Of a stretch of DNA of 64,000 bases, positions 11,195 through 21,172 are shown one piece after another. The stretch's first letter is position 1. Each line of letters starts with the position of its first letter. The position numbers were made by a program, and so were the translations under genes. The DNA is from Undaria pinnatifida (Eukaryota > Sar > Phaeophyceae > Laminariales > Alariaceae): positions 6,412,578 through 6,476,577 of the forward strand of contig JABAKD010000024.1 of assembly GCA_012845835.1 (NCBI GenBank), read 5' to 3'. The notes under the pieces are model-generated. The model was not told where the DNA came from, did not search any database, and saw nothing but the letters and a program-made list of their open reading frames with translations.

Positions 11195-11740
11195 GAAAGG
11201 TAGACAGCACGGGCGTACGAGTGAGCCTTCCTGTGTTGGATATGTGGCCATATTTAATCGTGGGCGAGAAACATGGCACAGCAAGCGAAACAAGGTCAAG
11301 TTCGTTACTCTACATGTTGTTCGGGAATTAGTTCTTGGTACAATAGTAAATTTTTCAGCTCAATCGTAAGCTATATCTTTCTTTCTCGACTTGTGGTACT
11401 CTAAAGTTTGCGGATTGGGCATCAAGATCCCGATTGTGTTTAGAGAATGTTTACGTATGCTGTGAATGGCTCGGTTCGGTTTACCCATTAACGATCACCA
11501 TGTGCATCCCGCGGGCATATTGGGCTTGCTTAGGTTGCTGGTTTTGCTCGAGAAACTGCTCAGCTCATTTGTTGTATACATGTACCTGATGCTGGAAGAG
11601 TACGTCGTAATGGTAAATATAAAGGTCGAAGAGGTTGCTAGTAGCTCCGGCCTTTTCATAGGCCCGCGAATCTATAGTTCAACAATAGTAAGGGGTCATG
11701 GGTAAAACTTGCACAAACGGAAAACTGAAGACTGATTCTG
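11195..11740. other. Array stretch between gene and MITE, unit 1
   Basis: Collinear with unit 2 34000-34410. If the acceptor at 11166 is used, an upstream exon of the minus-strand gene should lie here. ATGGCCACATATCC and its reading frame near 11250 (minus strand) is one candidate, but no strong donor follows it. Otherwise nothing assignable. Confidence 0.35.
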
Positions 11741-11742
11741 TA

Positions 11743-11964
11743 ATAGCCCCCCTGAAAAACCGGCGACTTTCTTTAACGAACGTTTCATGGCTGCTTGACA
11801 CGAGGAAGGATACTATGAAAACATATCTTCATATAGTTTCTCGATTGCAACGGACTATTGAACGACGACGTCGGGGTGGCAAGGGCACCGTATTTGAGGA
11901 GATACGACCGGGAGCTGGTTTTAAAACCAGCGATTTCGTTACAGAAACGTTAGGGGGGCTACCG
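11743..11964 (+). mobile_element. ~220-bp MITE (TIR ATAGCCCCCC / CGGTAGCCCCCC), unit 1 copy a
   Basis: Left end ATAGCCCCCC and right end GGGGGGCTACCG form imperfect terminal inverted repeats. A second pair, AAAACCGGCGA and AAAACCAGCGATTTCG, lies just inside them. TA precedes the left end. It is one of six copies (also 16989, 23423, 34411, 39646, 45696). There is no coding capacity of its own, but its right half overlaps the C-terminus of a 151-codon minus-strand ORF. Confidence 0.7.
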
Positions 11965-12284
11965 TTGAACGACTCTGAAACAGGCTGGTCTAGGAATGGA
12001 ACGTGTACAGATGTAAAAAAGCAACACCCAAACACGGCACAACATGTACAGAAATAGCTGCGGACCGCACCCTGTGGTTCACGTTCCGACCGTACCGTAG
12101 CATCACCGTGTCCACTTGCACGATAACGAATATAGTTGCGACACATATTTACGTGTTTCAACACCATACAAGAACTTTGCGCACGGTTGTAAAGAGGGTT
12201 CGAACAACCGACTTCTGGTGCGTAAACGACGTAGCCCGTTTCATATAATAGGCGCTTAGTGTATAATACGTACTGTAGTGCCAC
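11829..12284 (-). CDS. Unrecognised 151-aa ORF ending inside a MITE, unit 1
   Basis: Begins MALQYVLYTKRLLYETGYVV and is open at equal length in unit 2 (34498-34953) with about five amino-acid differences. The last ~45 codons (from about SFNGSPPNVSVTKS through RRRRSIVRCN) are encoded by the ~220-bp MITE, so if it is translated the C-terminus is transposon-derived and strongly basic. A Cys cluster (YFCTCCAVFGCCFF) lies in the middle. Equal length may merely reflect recent duplication. No family recognised. Confidence 0.25.
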   Translation of the reverse strand: MALQYVLYTKRLLYETGYVVYAPEVGCSNPLYNRAQSSCMVLKHVNMCRNYIRYRASGHGDATVRSEREPQGAVRSYFCTCCAVFGCCFFTSVHVPFLDQPVSESFNGSPPNVSVTKSLVLKPAPGRISSNTVPLPPRRRRSIVRCNRETI

Positions 12285-12392
12285 GTCTACGCATGCATGT
12301 TCATTTGATAGTTATCTCGAATGCACCATTGTGAAAAGAAATGCGTGCCCCGATGGGATATTCTACCTTGCATTTATTCCCCGAGTAGCAGT

Positions 12393-12680
12393 TCATGTGT
12401 GTGTACGAACAGCAGTACACACAAAATTACCATTAAGTGCGGTAACAACTCGTATTTCAGTGTTGTTGGGCGATGAGATGGAATATTTATCATAGGCACG
12501 TACCCGGTACATTGCATGTGGTACGGTTAGCGAGAATGACACACCTGTATACGATGCCCCAATGTCGCGACGAACGTTACCGGCAACATAAGAATGTCGT
12601 AAACTCGTTTTTGTTAGCACTGATACCACGGGAGAGCGCTGATCTGCCGCTGATGAACGTTCTCGCTGAAGGGGAAGCAC
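12393..12680 (-). CDS. Unrecognised 95-aa ORF, unit 1
   Basis: Begins MLPLQRERSSAADQRSPVV and contains SFSLTVPHAMYRVRAYDKYS. It is open at the same length in unit 2 (35065-35352) with several amino-acid changes. An overlapping plus-strand ORF (12473-12688) is also preserved, so strand and reality are uncertain. No signal peptide or domain recognised. Confidence 0.2.
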   Translation of the reverse strand: MLPLQRERSSAADQRSPVVSVLTKTSLRHSYVAGNVRRDIGASYTGVSFSLTVPHAMYRVRAYDKYSISSPNNTEIRVVTALNGNFVCTAVRTHT

Positions 12681-12808
12681 TAGTTTAATTATATCCTTGG
12701 CTTGTGCCTTCCGTTGACTTATCTGTGAAAAAACCAGGCATGCAATCCAGATAGAGCGTACGTGTAGCTGCTGCTTTTTGTATCAACAGGCCAAACTTCA
12801 CAGGAGTA

Positions 12809-13453
12809 TCAACCCCTTAGGGTACCAAATATTTCAACTTGTGGTACCCTTGGGGCTTTCGAGTGCTGAGCGGTTTCAGCTCTTGGCACCGATAGAACTA
12901 GCCAGGACTCCGCCTCTTCGGCTCCTGGTATCCTTGGGACGGGCGAGGAATTAGACACTTCTCCTCCTGGTGGCCTCGGCACTTGGGCCTGGGTCATCCA
13001 CAATGACTGGTACTGCCGAGTCATCGGCTGGGTCCTGTGCAATGGCATTGTTACCCGTGGCGCTCTTTGGATTGTGAGGATTCGCATGACGCGGTCCACT
13101 TCTATTGCACTATTCTTCAGCCGAGTAGCAGTTTCAACAGTACCGAGAACGAAGTATAATAGTGCACAGAGCACGTAGCAATAGTACAGCAGTACGTCTG
13201 CAGCCCAGGCGGGTTTTTGACGCATTGGACGGTGGTGATCATTGTGCATGCGTACGAGGAGATACCACCAGGTACAGGGTTTAGCGACGACTAACCGCAT
13301 GGAAAACAGGAGTAATGGTAGAATCACGACGTGCCCATTGGGTATATATGTTCCGCCGCCGGTTATCATAAAAACATCGGACCGGATGGGGCCTCCTGCC
13401 CCGGCTGGGCTCCCACCAACATTGGTCCCTGGCCTGGTGTCGACTGGGCTCAT
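12809..13453 (-). CDS. Unrecognised 214-aa two-helix membrane protein ORF, unit 1 (intact copy)
   Basis: The start ATG is preceded directly by an in-frame TAG, so the N-terminus is well defined. Residues about 40-65 (VVILPLLLFSMRLVVAKP) and about 86-108 (VLLYYCYVLCALLYFVLGTV) are likely membrane segments. The region between them is basic and His-rich (RMHNDHHRPMRQKP). The C-terminal 75 residues carry an irregular repeat of the type VPRxPGxE (QVPRPPGGE, PVPRIPGAEE, SVPRAE, RVPQVE). The unit 2 homologue is interrupted by a stop. No family recognised. It could be a single-exon gene or one exon of a larger one. Confidence 0.4.
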   Translation of the reverse strand: MSPVDTRPGTNVGGSPAGAGGPIRSDVFMITGGGTYIPNGHVVILPLLLFSMRLVVAKPCTWWYLLVRMHNDHHRPMRQKPAWAADVLLYYCYVLCALLYFVLGTVETATRLKNSAIEVDRVMRILTIQRAPRVTMPLHRTQPMTRQYQSLWMTQAQVPRPPGGEVSNSSPVPRIPGAEEAESWLVLSVPRAETAQHSKAPRVPQVEIFGTLRG

Positions 13454-14480
13454 CTACACCCTCAACTGGAGTATATCGTATCCAAATATAGTTGTCGGCG
13501 AGCACGCGGTGAACTATTTCCGAGTGACAGCAACAGTGGCAACACGACTAGTTATAAAGATCCATGTCACAGCTGTACGATACAGAGTATTGGTTTGTAA
13601 GAGGTAATGCACTCCAAAAAAGGGGTACCCTCGGTGTTCTCAGCATGCTCGTGACAACCCAAGTCAAAAAAAGATACAACACACCCACGGGCCGATGCTG
13701 ATCATTTTCATTTTGTTTTCCTTCGAGTCATCAATTTTTCTCTCCAGCTCAACCCGCAAGAGGTTTCAACGTCAGCGATGTTCTCGTCAAGCGGTGATCG
13801 TAGGTGTCTTCCCTTCTCCCTCGCGGTGTTGGGCATCCTCGTGACGAATGTATTCGGTATATTCCAGTAGTGCGGTCATAATTTAGGTATGCTGTCAAAA
13901 AGATAATCTGTCAAAAACATCCAAAAAGGTACAAGGCATCATGACACAATATTAAGGTAGGCACTGGTGACCAAGACGGTATCACGGCATGGATTAAGCG
14001 TATACTGGGGTCGCTGTGCAGACACTTCACATCCCAGGGATTGGACAAAGTTACGCTGTTGGAAGGGGCCACCACGATGGGACCGTCAGTCGTGAACAAT
14101 TGTGACACTTTGGCCCCAACTTTCCAATTCTGACCTCCATATTTTTTGCACCTCGTCCTCACTCCCCTCCCCTGCTGCACCTCTGCACACTACTTAGTCA
14201 AGCCTACCTGTCGGAAAGAACGCTGAAGCGAGTGCTTGTTTCAACTTTTAACCCCTATTTGTCGTGCGACCAAACTATCCGACATGCAGTGGCTGCTGTC
14301 CTCACATCCTACGAGAACGTGGTGCTACCTCACGGGCAATGGCGCAATCTTCGGTTGTTGTTTCTTTCCTCTGCTCTTTGCATCAGTCACAATCAGGACA
14401 AGCCAATATCAAGAGGTGATCTAGTTTGGTGTTGATACTCTCACCCATCTGGAGAGGGGTGGCGTGTGAACGTGGAACTG
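13454..14480. other. Array stretch with no assignable gene, unit 1
   Basis: Collinear with unit 2 36128-37136. Short ORFs on both strands are not preserved. A trinucleotide-like CACTAC repeat run (about 14488-14513) leads into the next coding-like block. Confidence 0.5.
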
Positions 14481-14482
14481 CT

Positions 14483-14914
14483 TCAAGCACTACCACTACC
14501 ACTACCACTACCGCTCGACGATGTTGGCTGTAGTTGGTCTAAACGCCGCTCACCTTTGGATCCTGGGTGGGATCTTCGCATACGATGCTCCTTAGGAAGG
14601 AAGCCGTGTCTGGAGCAGTCCAGTCTCTGGAGGCAAATTTGTGGCAGGACCTCACCACGGAAGGGACACCGCCAAACAGGCTCTGTGCGGACGCGCTGGT
14701 GCTGCCGTTGAAGACGGTCGTGGACAAGATCGAAGCTAAGACGATATAAGTCTTCTTCATCGTGCCTAAAGAGCGATGCTGCCGCGATCAAACCGGGAAG
14801 AACCTTTGCCACAAGCCTTGTCGACTGGGAGGGCACAGCTGCTGTGGGCTGGGCTGGGTGGAGGCTAACGGGCTGTGGGCTGTGGGCATGCACTGGAAAG
14901 ATACAATCAATCAA
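14483..14914 (-). CDS. Coding-like block with competing frames, unit 1
   Basis: Three frames are open here and in unit 2 (37139-37567). On the minus strand one frame (143 aa) contains LVHDRLQRQHQRVRTEP and ends in a Ser-Gly run. A second minus frame (14539-14760, 73 aa) begins MKKTYIVLASILSTTVFNGS, which resembles a signal peptide, and continues SASAQSLFGGVPSV. On the plus strand 14567-14749 reads MLLRKEAVSGAVQSLEANLW and ends VVDKIEAKTI. Only one can be real. The signal-peptide-like frame and the plus frame look most natural. No family recognised. Confidence 0.25.
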   Translation of the reverse strand: MIDCIFPVHAHSPQPVSLHPAQPTAAVPSQSTRLVAKVLPGLIAAASLFRHDEEDLYRLSFDLVHDRLQRQHQRVRTEPVWRCPFRGEVLPQICLQRLDCSRHGFLPKEHRMRRSHPGSKGERRLDQLQPTSSSGSGSGSGSA

Positions 14915-15290
14915 ATTCGAGGAACATCAATTGACGTAAATGGAATTTCTTTTTCATACCACATTTGTACTCCAACGAACTTTACATTTACACCCAGAAC
15001 GGTACAACGGACCAACCCACAATCACCTAAAGAAAGGGAGGATATCAAGCATCAAACATCACAGTTCCATACCATAGTTATTGCGACAGCATCACATCAA
15101 AAGCAATGCTGTACAATACAATACAATACAGTACAAAAAACATTGTTTGACTCTTAGTGGGCGGATTTCCGTGATATATCTGACAAAAAATGTCTACTGT
15201 CAAGCTCCTCTGTCCTACAACAGCGAGTGAGTGGTGTACGTGTACTTTTTTCACGAAGTCCCATGGGACACTTTGCCGGGGGCAATCGGC
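14915..15290. other. Stretch between coding-like block and minisatellite, unit 1
   Basis: Contains a short (AATAC)n run near 15113-15130 (AATACAATACAATACAGTAC) that is one repeat shorter in unit 2. No gene seen. Confidence 0.5.
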
Positions 15291-15590
15291 AACCATGTGT
15301 AAGCCATGGGCAACCCATGGGCAACCCATGGGCATCCAAAGGGCAACCCATGGGCTATCATCATCAACCAATGGGCGTCCTATGGGCCTCCCATAGGCAA
15401 CCCTCGAGCTATCACCGCCAACCCATGTGAAGGAATGCCATGGGTAATCCATGTGCAGCCCGTGAGGAACCCGTGGGCTATCACCACCAACCCATAGGCC
15501 ATTCGTTGGCATTCCATGGGCCATTGCCACCAACAAGGGGCAGGTATCCCACCCATGGGCATTCCATGGCAACCCCATGGGCTAGGTAAA
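15290..15590. repeat. CCATGGG minisatellite, left block, unit 1
   Basis: Left-zone type of the palindromic minisatellite with CCCATGGGCAA and CCCATGGGCATCC units, as at 1-330 and 37950-38240. The ORFs here are by-products of the repeat. Confidence 0.9.
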
Positions 15591-15750
15591 AATAACAGCG
15601 CCGAATGAAAGAAAAACAACGTAGTTGCTCGTAGGTGCTCGCATCTACACTGTCTTTATATATAATATTTAGCATGAGGAACCCATGGGCACCCTGTACA
15701 TACCCTATACATGTTCAATGGGTCGCCCATAGATTGGCCATGAGACCTAT

Positions 15751-16113
15751 GGGTTTGGGTAAGCTATTGATAAACCTTTTGCAAGTGGTCCAACCTACTA
15801 ATACCCCACTAATACCTGAAAAACTGGCGTCGTCGGCAAGGCGATGTTTTTTTTTGGGTCGTGGGTTCAAATCCCACCATCCACAACTATAAAGTTATCC
15901 AGACTTTCCCCATGTCGAACATGAAAAATGCTCTCCCCGGCATACCCAGGAAAATGAAACCGCTTGGATATTGACAGGTCCGCCCGTGTATCCGGCCGAC
16001 ATGGTATCCCGCCGTTTCAGGGGGGGCAGCGTTATAAGGCTTAGTTAGGGTAAGCTATTGGTTAACCTTTCGCAAGTGGTCAAACGCATTAATACCCCAC
16101 TAATACCTTAACA
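15751..16113 (+). mobile_element. TRIM-type miniature LTR element, unit 1 (old copy)
   Basis: Two direct terminal repeats of about 65-84 bp (15751-15820 and 16030-16113; shared GGGTAAGCTATTG, AATACCCCACTAATACC) enclose about 210 bp. The inner part starts with a TGGCGTCGTCGGC primer-binding-like site and ends with a G-rich tract next to the right repeat. There is no coding capacity. It is a non-autonomous fossil whose ends have diverged. The corresponding site in unit 0 (about 450-460) is empty. Confidence 0.7.
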
Positions 16114-16219
16114 GCTCTCCGTGGTCCGGCCATAGCTAGTACTCTCGTGCAAAGCATTTCAAATAGGAGAACAAATATGTAGGGCCCACTAGCCTTCGTA
16201 TTACATTCGAACCTGTGAT

Positions 16220-17760
16220 GGGATCTACTCTACCCCATGGGATGCTCACGGGTTGCCTATGGGATGCCCATGGAATGCCCATGGAATTCCTATGGGTTGG
16301 TGGTGATGGTCCATGGGTGGCCAACGGGTTGGCCACGCGATGCACCTGGATTGCCCCTGGGAGGTTCTCGGGGTGTCTGTGGAATACCGTTGGGGTGCCC
16401 ATGGGATGTCCAAACGTTTTGGTGGTACTAGACCACGGGTTCATTGGTCACCCACGGTTGACCCATGGGTCACCCACGGCAAGCATTTGGTTTCGCCCAT
16501 CGATCATCCACGGATAGTCCATGTGTCACGCCCGGGATGGCCCATGCGCCACCCATGGTTAGCTCTCGTGTCTCCCATGGGTCACCCACGGGTAGGGCAT
16601 TTGTGACCACCGGTTGGCGCGTGAGTCACCCACGGCTAGCCCATGGGTTGCTCATGGGTCACCCATGGTCCCACAGCTATCCCATCTTAGGGCATCCGCG
16701 GATGACCTATGGGTTGTCCATGTGTGACACCCGTGGGCCACCCATGGGTTGCCCATGGGTCGCCCACGGGTTGCCGACTACTTTGGTGTGTTAGGCCATG
16801 AGTCATCCATGGTCCGTCCATGCGTCATGCATAAGTCAGAGGTGGCGCGGCAATCCATGGTGGGGGGCCTCGTTCATTTTTGGTTGCAGCACGCGGGTCA
16901 CCCATGAATCAATCATGACTTACGGGTGGTAGCCCATGGGTCGCCTATGGGTCACCCGCTGTCTGACGGCTAGCCCAGAGTCATTCTACGGTAGCCCCCC
17001 CAACTTGTTTGGTAACGAAATCGGTCAAAACCAGCTCCCAGTCGTACCTCCTGAAATACGGTGTCCCTCGACACCTCGACGTCGTCGATTGATCGACCTT
17101 TGCACGCAAGAAAATATATGGATACTTTGTTTTCAGTAGTATCCTTGTATCGAGCAGCCATGAAACGTCCGTTGATGAAAATCGCTGGTTTTCGGGGGGG
17201 GCTGTCGTAGAACCAGTCCCCATGAGTTTTGTACTCTTAGCCCATGGGTCACCCACATAGGTCACCCATGGCTGACTGATACACCATAGGTCCCCAACGG
17301 GGCACCCGTGACTTAGTGGTCCTAGTCTACCGGTCCCCATGGGCCATTCACGGCCCCACGGTTAGGCTATGAGTCACCCATGTGCCATGGGTCACCCACG
17401 GATGTTCACTCATGGGTTTGTTGCGTTTTTCCCCATGCTTCACCCTTGTGTCACTCACGATCCCACGGTGTGTCTGGTCAATGTTTCACCCACGGTCAGC
17501 CTATGGGTCAGCCATGGTTAGTCTATGGGTCGCCCAGGGTTCGTCCATGGGTTACCTATGCGTCGCTCATGGATCACCCGTGGGCCACCCATGACTTTGT
17601 GATACTACCCCATAGGCTACCCACGGGTAGCCCATGACTCGACCACGGGCTACCCACGGTACCACGACTGGGCCTTCGGCCAATCACGGATAGTCTGTGG
17701 GTCGCCCTTGGGTGTTCCATGGGAATCCCATCGGTGGCCCATGGAAGGCGAAAATATATG
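16220..17760. repeat. CCATGGG minisatellite, middle and right blocks, unit 1
   Basis: Starts with the CCCATGGGATGCCCATGGAA type (16230-16420) and passes to the GGGTCACCCATGGGTCGCCCAC type (16430-17740). It is interrupted at 16989-17207 by a MITE and by small non-repetitive islands. It parallels 600-1600 in unit 0 and 38880-40400 in unit 2. Confidence 0.9.
16989..17207 (-). mobile_element. ~220-bp MITE within the minisatellite, unit 1 copy b
   Basis: TIRs CGGTAGCCCCCCC and CGACAGCCCCCCCC with TA on both sides (16987-16988 and 17208-17209). It lies in reverse orientation relative to the copy at 11743 and 219 bp long. It carries the shared internal ATGAAACGTCCGTTGATGAAA segment. A TA target duplication is typical of Tc1/mariner-type transposition. 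Confidence 0.75.
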
Positions 17761-18823
17761 CTGGAAATATCGAAAAATAACACATATCACGCAGTTTCAA
17801 AACACTGAGTGCAGTACAGTCGTTGTTCCGCATTAGTGCAGAGCCTTGCCAGATAACACTACCGACGCTAACGCGAGACCCCGAACTACCATTGAGTATT
17901 GCTGTACTCTACAAGACCAGGTTGTGGCAAGTAAATTCCACCGCACTAAAGCAGGGACCCTCACAAATAGGTGCCGCATCAACACGGACCCACCGCTGCA
18001 TCGACAATTCAATCGGTTGAATTCACGGCCCGAGTGTCCGGAATGATTTCGTAGAAACACAAGAGGTACCGAGCCATGCGTTCGACTGGCTAAACTTAGC
18101 GGTGAAATGGTGGCATATCTCCTTCCGTAGCCTGCGTCAGTGGTCGATGAGATGAAACATACTGTGAATGAGGTGGAGGGTGTAAGGGAGGAAGGTGAAA
18201 AGGTAAAGAGTTGGGACATGAAGACGGGAGATGATGAGGCGCAGGAGGAGCCCTGCAGTCACCGCCGGCACCACCCCGTGCTCGGCTGCGTTCCCAAAAT
18301 GATGAAGGCGACGGGGGGAGGGGATCCCGGAGGGCCAAGAGATTGCTCTGCGGTTTGGTTGTGAAACTGAATTGTTAATACAAGTGTCATATCCATCGAG
18401 CTGCGTGGGAAAGTGGGTTGCCCAGCCTAGTAACGTGGGGGAATGAGCTGGAATCGGCACGAGGTACCTGGTTACGGTGAAGGACGCTAAGAGGCACGGG
18501 CACTTGGCTGGTGAAGGCTACCCCCCGTTCTGACCACGATAAGACCCTCTGTTTTCGTTTTCGGTATATATTTGTACTCGTTCTGAGTATAGCAGCGTAG
18601 CATTCGTAACTATTTGCTTCAATGCGAAGTAGAGGCATCTAGCACAAACAATTCTTCGTCCCATGTTCTTACCATGCTCTTCATGCGTATAATCGTGCAT
18701 AAAATACGCCGGAAGTAAAGAGAAGAACACGGATTACCTATCTTGGAAAAATATGATGCTGTGTACGAATGATGACTGATGGCTGCCTTACGTAACGCTG
18801 GCTTATGGCGGTCGTATTTTCCA
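17760..18823. other. Conserved array block without an assigned gene, unit 1
   Basis: Homologous to 1600-2750 and 40400-42210. A minus-strand frame (17833-18219, 128 codons) is open here but shorter in unit 2, so I do not call it a gene. The dinucleotide TA at 18739-18740 is the empty site of the 714-bp element found in unit 2. Confidence 0.5.
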
Positions 18824-20925
18824 GGTATATATTATAAAAATTAAAATACACTCCAGCTGTGAGATCGAATATTTTGTCGAAACTCATGTTTGAAAGCTGT
18901 ATGTGATACTCCGATCGCGCGTATTACGGGTTGTGTGTCCTCACTTAGGGTATAGGTCGGCGACTCCCCTTGCAACTACAGTGTAGCTATCAGGGCCAAC
19001 AAGGTGATGTTAGGCAGTCTGTGCGCGGAAACTATAAAACCGTTTCTCAGGTGGACAAAATCTGACAGCTGCGGAAGGAAATGCATCAGTTTATCAAGTG
19101 AATACTGTAAGCCGAATAACCGGTGAGGGGAGGGCGGAGTTTTTAAGGACGTGGGGGCCTGGTTTTGATCAAAAGGGGGGAGGGAGGGGACGGGTGGGGC
19201 AGGTCAATTTGTGCGTGGAAACTATAAATCCTTCTTGTGGGGGAGGGGGGGGGGATATGTGCCCAGGGAGGTGGGGGGCGGGGGGAGGGGGGTTCAGGTC
19301 GCATAGATGTAGGGGTTTGCTATACGTGTGGTGCTAGGTCTAGGCGATGGTGCGGGTGGTGGGGAAGAAGGGGGCGTTAGGGGCGGGGGTGGGTGGGAAT
19401 TGCAGCGGCGGCATGGACGGCTCTAAAACAATGATGAGGCGATATCCAGGGCGTGGAAGTGTTTATTACCCTGGCGGACTTCGATGTTATTAGGTGGGGT
19501 GTTTAAGCAAGAGAAAGCGAGGGAAAAAAAAGGGGGGGGGGGGGAGGGGGGGTTTCCAAGAGGTTTAGGTCATATATAATATTTAAATACACTCCAGCTA
19601 TGAGATCAAGGATTTGGTCGACACTGATCTTCGCAACATTGTGTGTGATTCTCCGATCGCGCGTGTTAATCATATATGTAGGGGCTTGCTATACGCGCGG
19701 TGCTGGCTCTAGGCGATCGTGCGGGGTGTGGGGAGGGAGGGGGCGTTGGAGGGGGGGAGGGGGGATGAATGAAAGCTACGTCATGGATGGCTGGAAATAT
19801 AATGACGTGATATCAATTGCTTAGAAGTGTTTATTACTCTGGCTGATTTCGATTGTAAGTGGGGCGTTTGAACGAACTGGGCGGGGAACAAAAGGGAGGG
19901 CGGGGGCGGGGCGGAGGGCGGAGATGAGTTGGAGCTACGGCATGGATGGCTAGATTGATAATGAGATTATATCCGCTGGCTGGTAGTGTTTACTACTCTG
20001 GTAGATTTTGATTTCAGGTGGGGCGTTTGAACAAGAGGGATCGGGGGGCGGGGGCGGGGGGGCGAGCATTTCAATATGTGCGCGGAAACTATAGACCTAA
20101 ACCCTTAAAGGGGACGAATGTGACGGTTGCAGCAAGAAGACACCCCTTTATATCACCCGCCTGGTAATGTTTATTATTATGGAAGGTTTGATGTTACATG
20201 TAGTATGCAACCCACTTCTTAGGTGTAGTAAATAACGTGTTAAAAGCTTCACAATTTGTTACTGTATATGTATCGAAAGATAGAGTATTTCAATCGATAG
20301 GTACAACCATGTAGACACCATTATTTTCTGACATCGCTAATTATAAGAAAGAGATGTATACATATTGTTAAATACAACAGGCGAGGTGGTGTGGTCATGC
20401 AATGTCACCGCCATTGAGAACGAAAGGGAGAAATGCGAATCGTTATTGTTGTGAAAGGAACGCTTAGTGTACACGCGCTCAATTACGTTACTTCGTTAGT
20501 CATACTGCGTAAGGCATAGATTGGGAGGCGATCATGCAGACGGTATGCACGGAATACCTTACGTAATACTTCGAAGTAAGTTGGTAGTGCGGTTTACCGC
20601 AATTTAAACATATTTGTCTGTAGTACCCCCTTTTCACATTGTTATTGTCTCACATATACGATTTTACGCCTATGATTTTTACCGTGCCGATGTGGGGCTC
20701 AGGGGTCGCCAACTCAAAACACAGATATACATCTTACAAATAAATACACCAAGCGAGGTGACGTGGGCATGCGATGTCACCACTATCGAACGCGAGGGTG
20801 ACTTTACTTTGTTAGGCATGTGCTACTGCGTTTGGTAGAGGTTGTCAGGCGATCATGCACACGGCCGGAGGCACGAAATACCCTGCGTAATAGGTTGGTA
20901 GTAGAGTGGTCTACCGCAGTGGTAT
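18824..20925 (+). mobile_element. G-rich mobile repeat (~2.1 kb), unit 1
   Basis: Inserted relative to unit 0, where gtattttccagg (about 2746-2757) runs directly into catatatgcagcac. The left end reads TATTATAAAAATTAAAATAC and continues ACTCCAGCTGTGAG. Inside, long G tracts alternate with a conserved motif GTGCGYGGAAACTATA (19021, 19204, 20079) and with ~150-bp modules containing GTGTTTATTACTCTGG and GATTTCGATT (about 19450, 19825, 19985). The right part (20377-20610 and 20742-20930) is an internal duplication starting AAATACA-CAAGCGAGGTG. No long ORF other than G-run by-products. Autonomous partner unknown. Confidence 0.7.
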
Positions 20926-21172
20926 ATATACAGCAGTTTAGGCCCTGGTTTTTTTCAATCAACCACTTGATTCCCGACCGAACAGGTCGGCGAGGTTTGG
21001 TTTCTGAGAATTTTTACGCGTTGGGTACGTTACCAATGAATGGGTAGAATGATTTTTTGGGGCTGGTCGCACCGTTGCGCAGAAGACGATTGACGGTGGT
21101 ATTTATTTTATTGAAGTACTGTGTACTTCCGGGATAGCAAATTTTCAACCTCACGGAAACCCCACAACAGTA
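20926..21172. other. Short array stretch shared with unit 0
   Basis: Matches 2775-3015 in unit 0 (GACCGAACAGGTCGGCGAG, TTCCGGGATAGCA). It separates the G-rich element from the 1157-bp insertion. No gene. Confidence 0.6.

Noticed and set aside
15800-15890. tRNA-like A box (TGGCGTCGTCGG) and B box (GGTTCAAATCC); likewise at 38480-38545 and 52823-52880
   Set aside because: No acceptor stem can pair and the arms do not fold as a tRNA. The sequence lies inside a TRIM, where TGGCGTCGTCGGC fits a primer-binding site.
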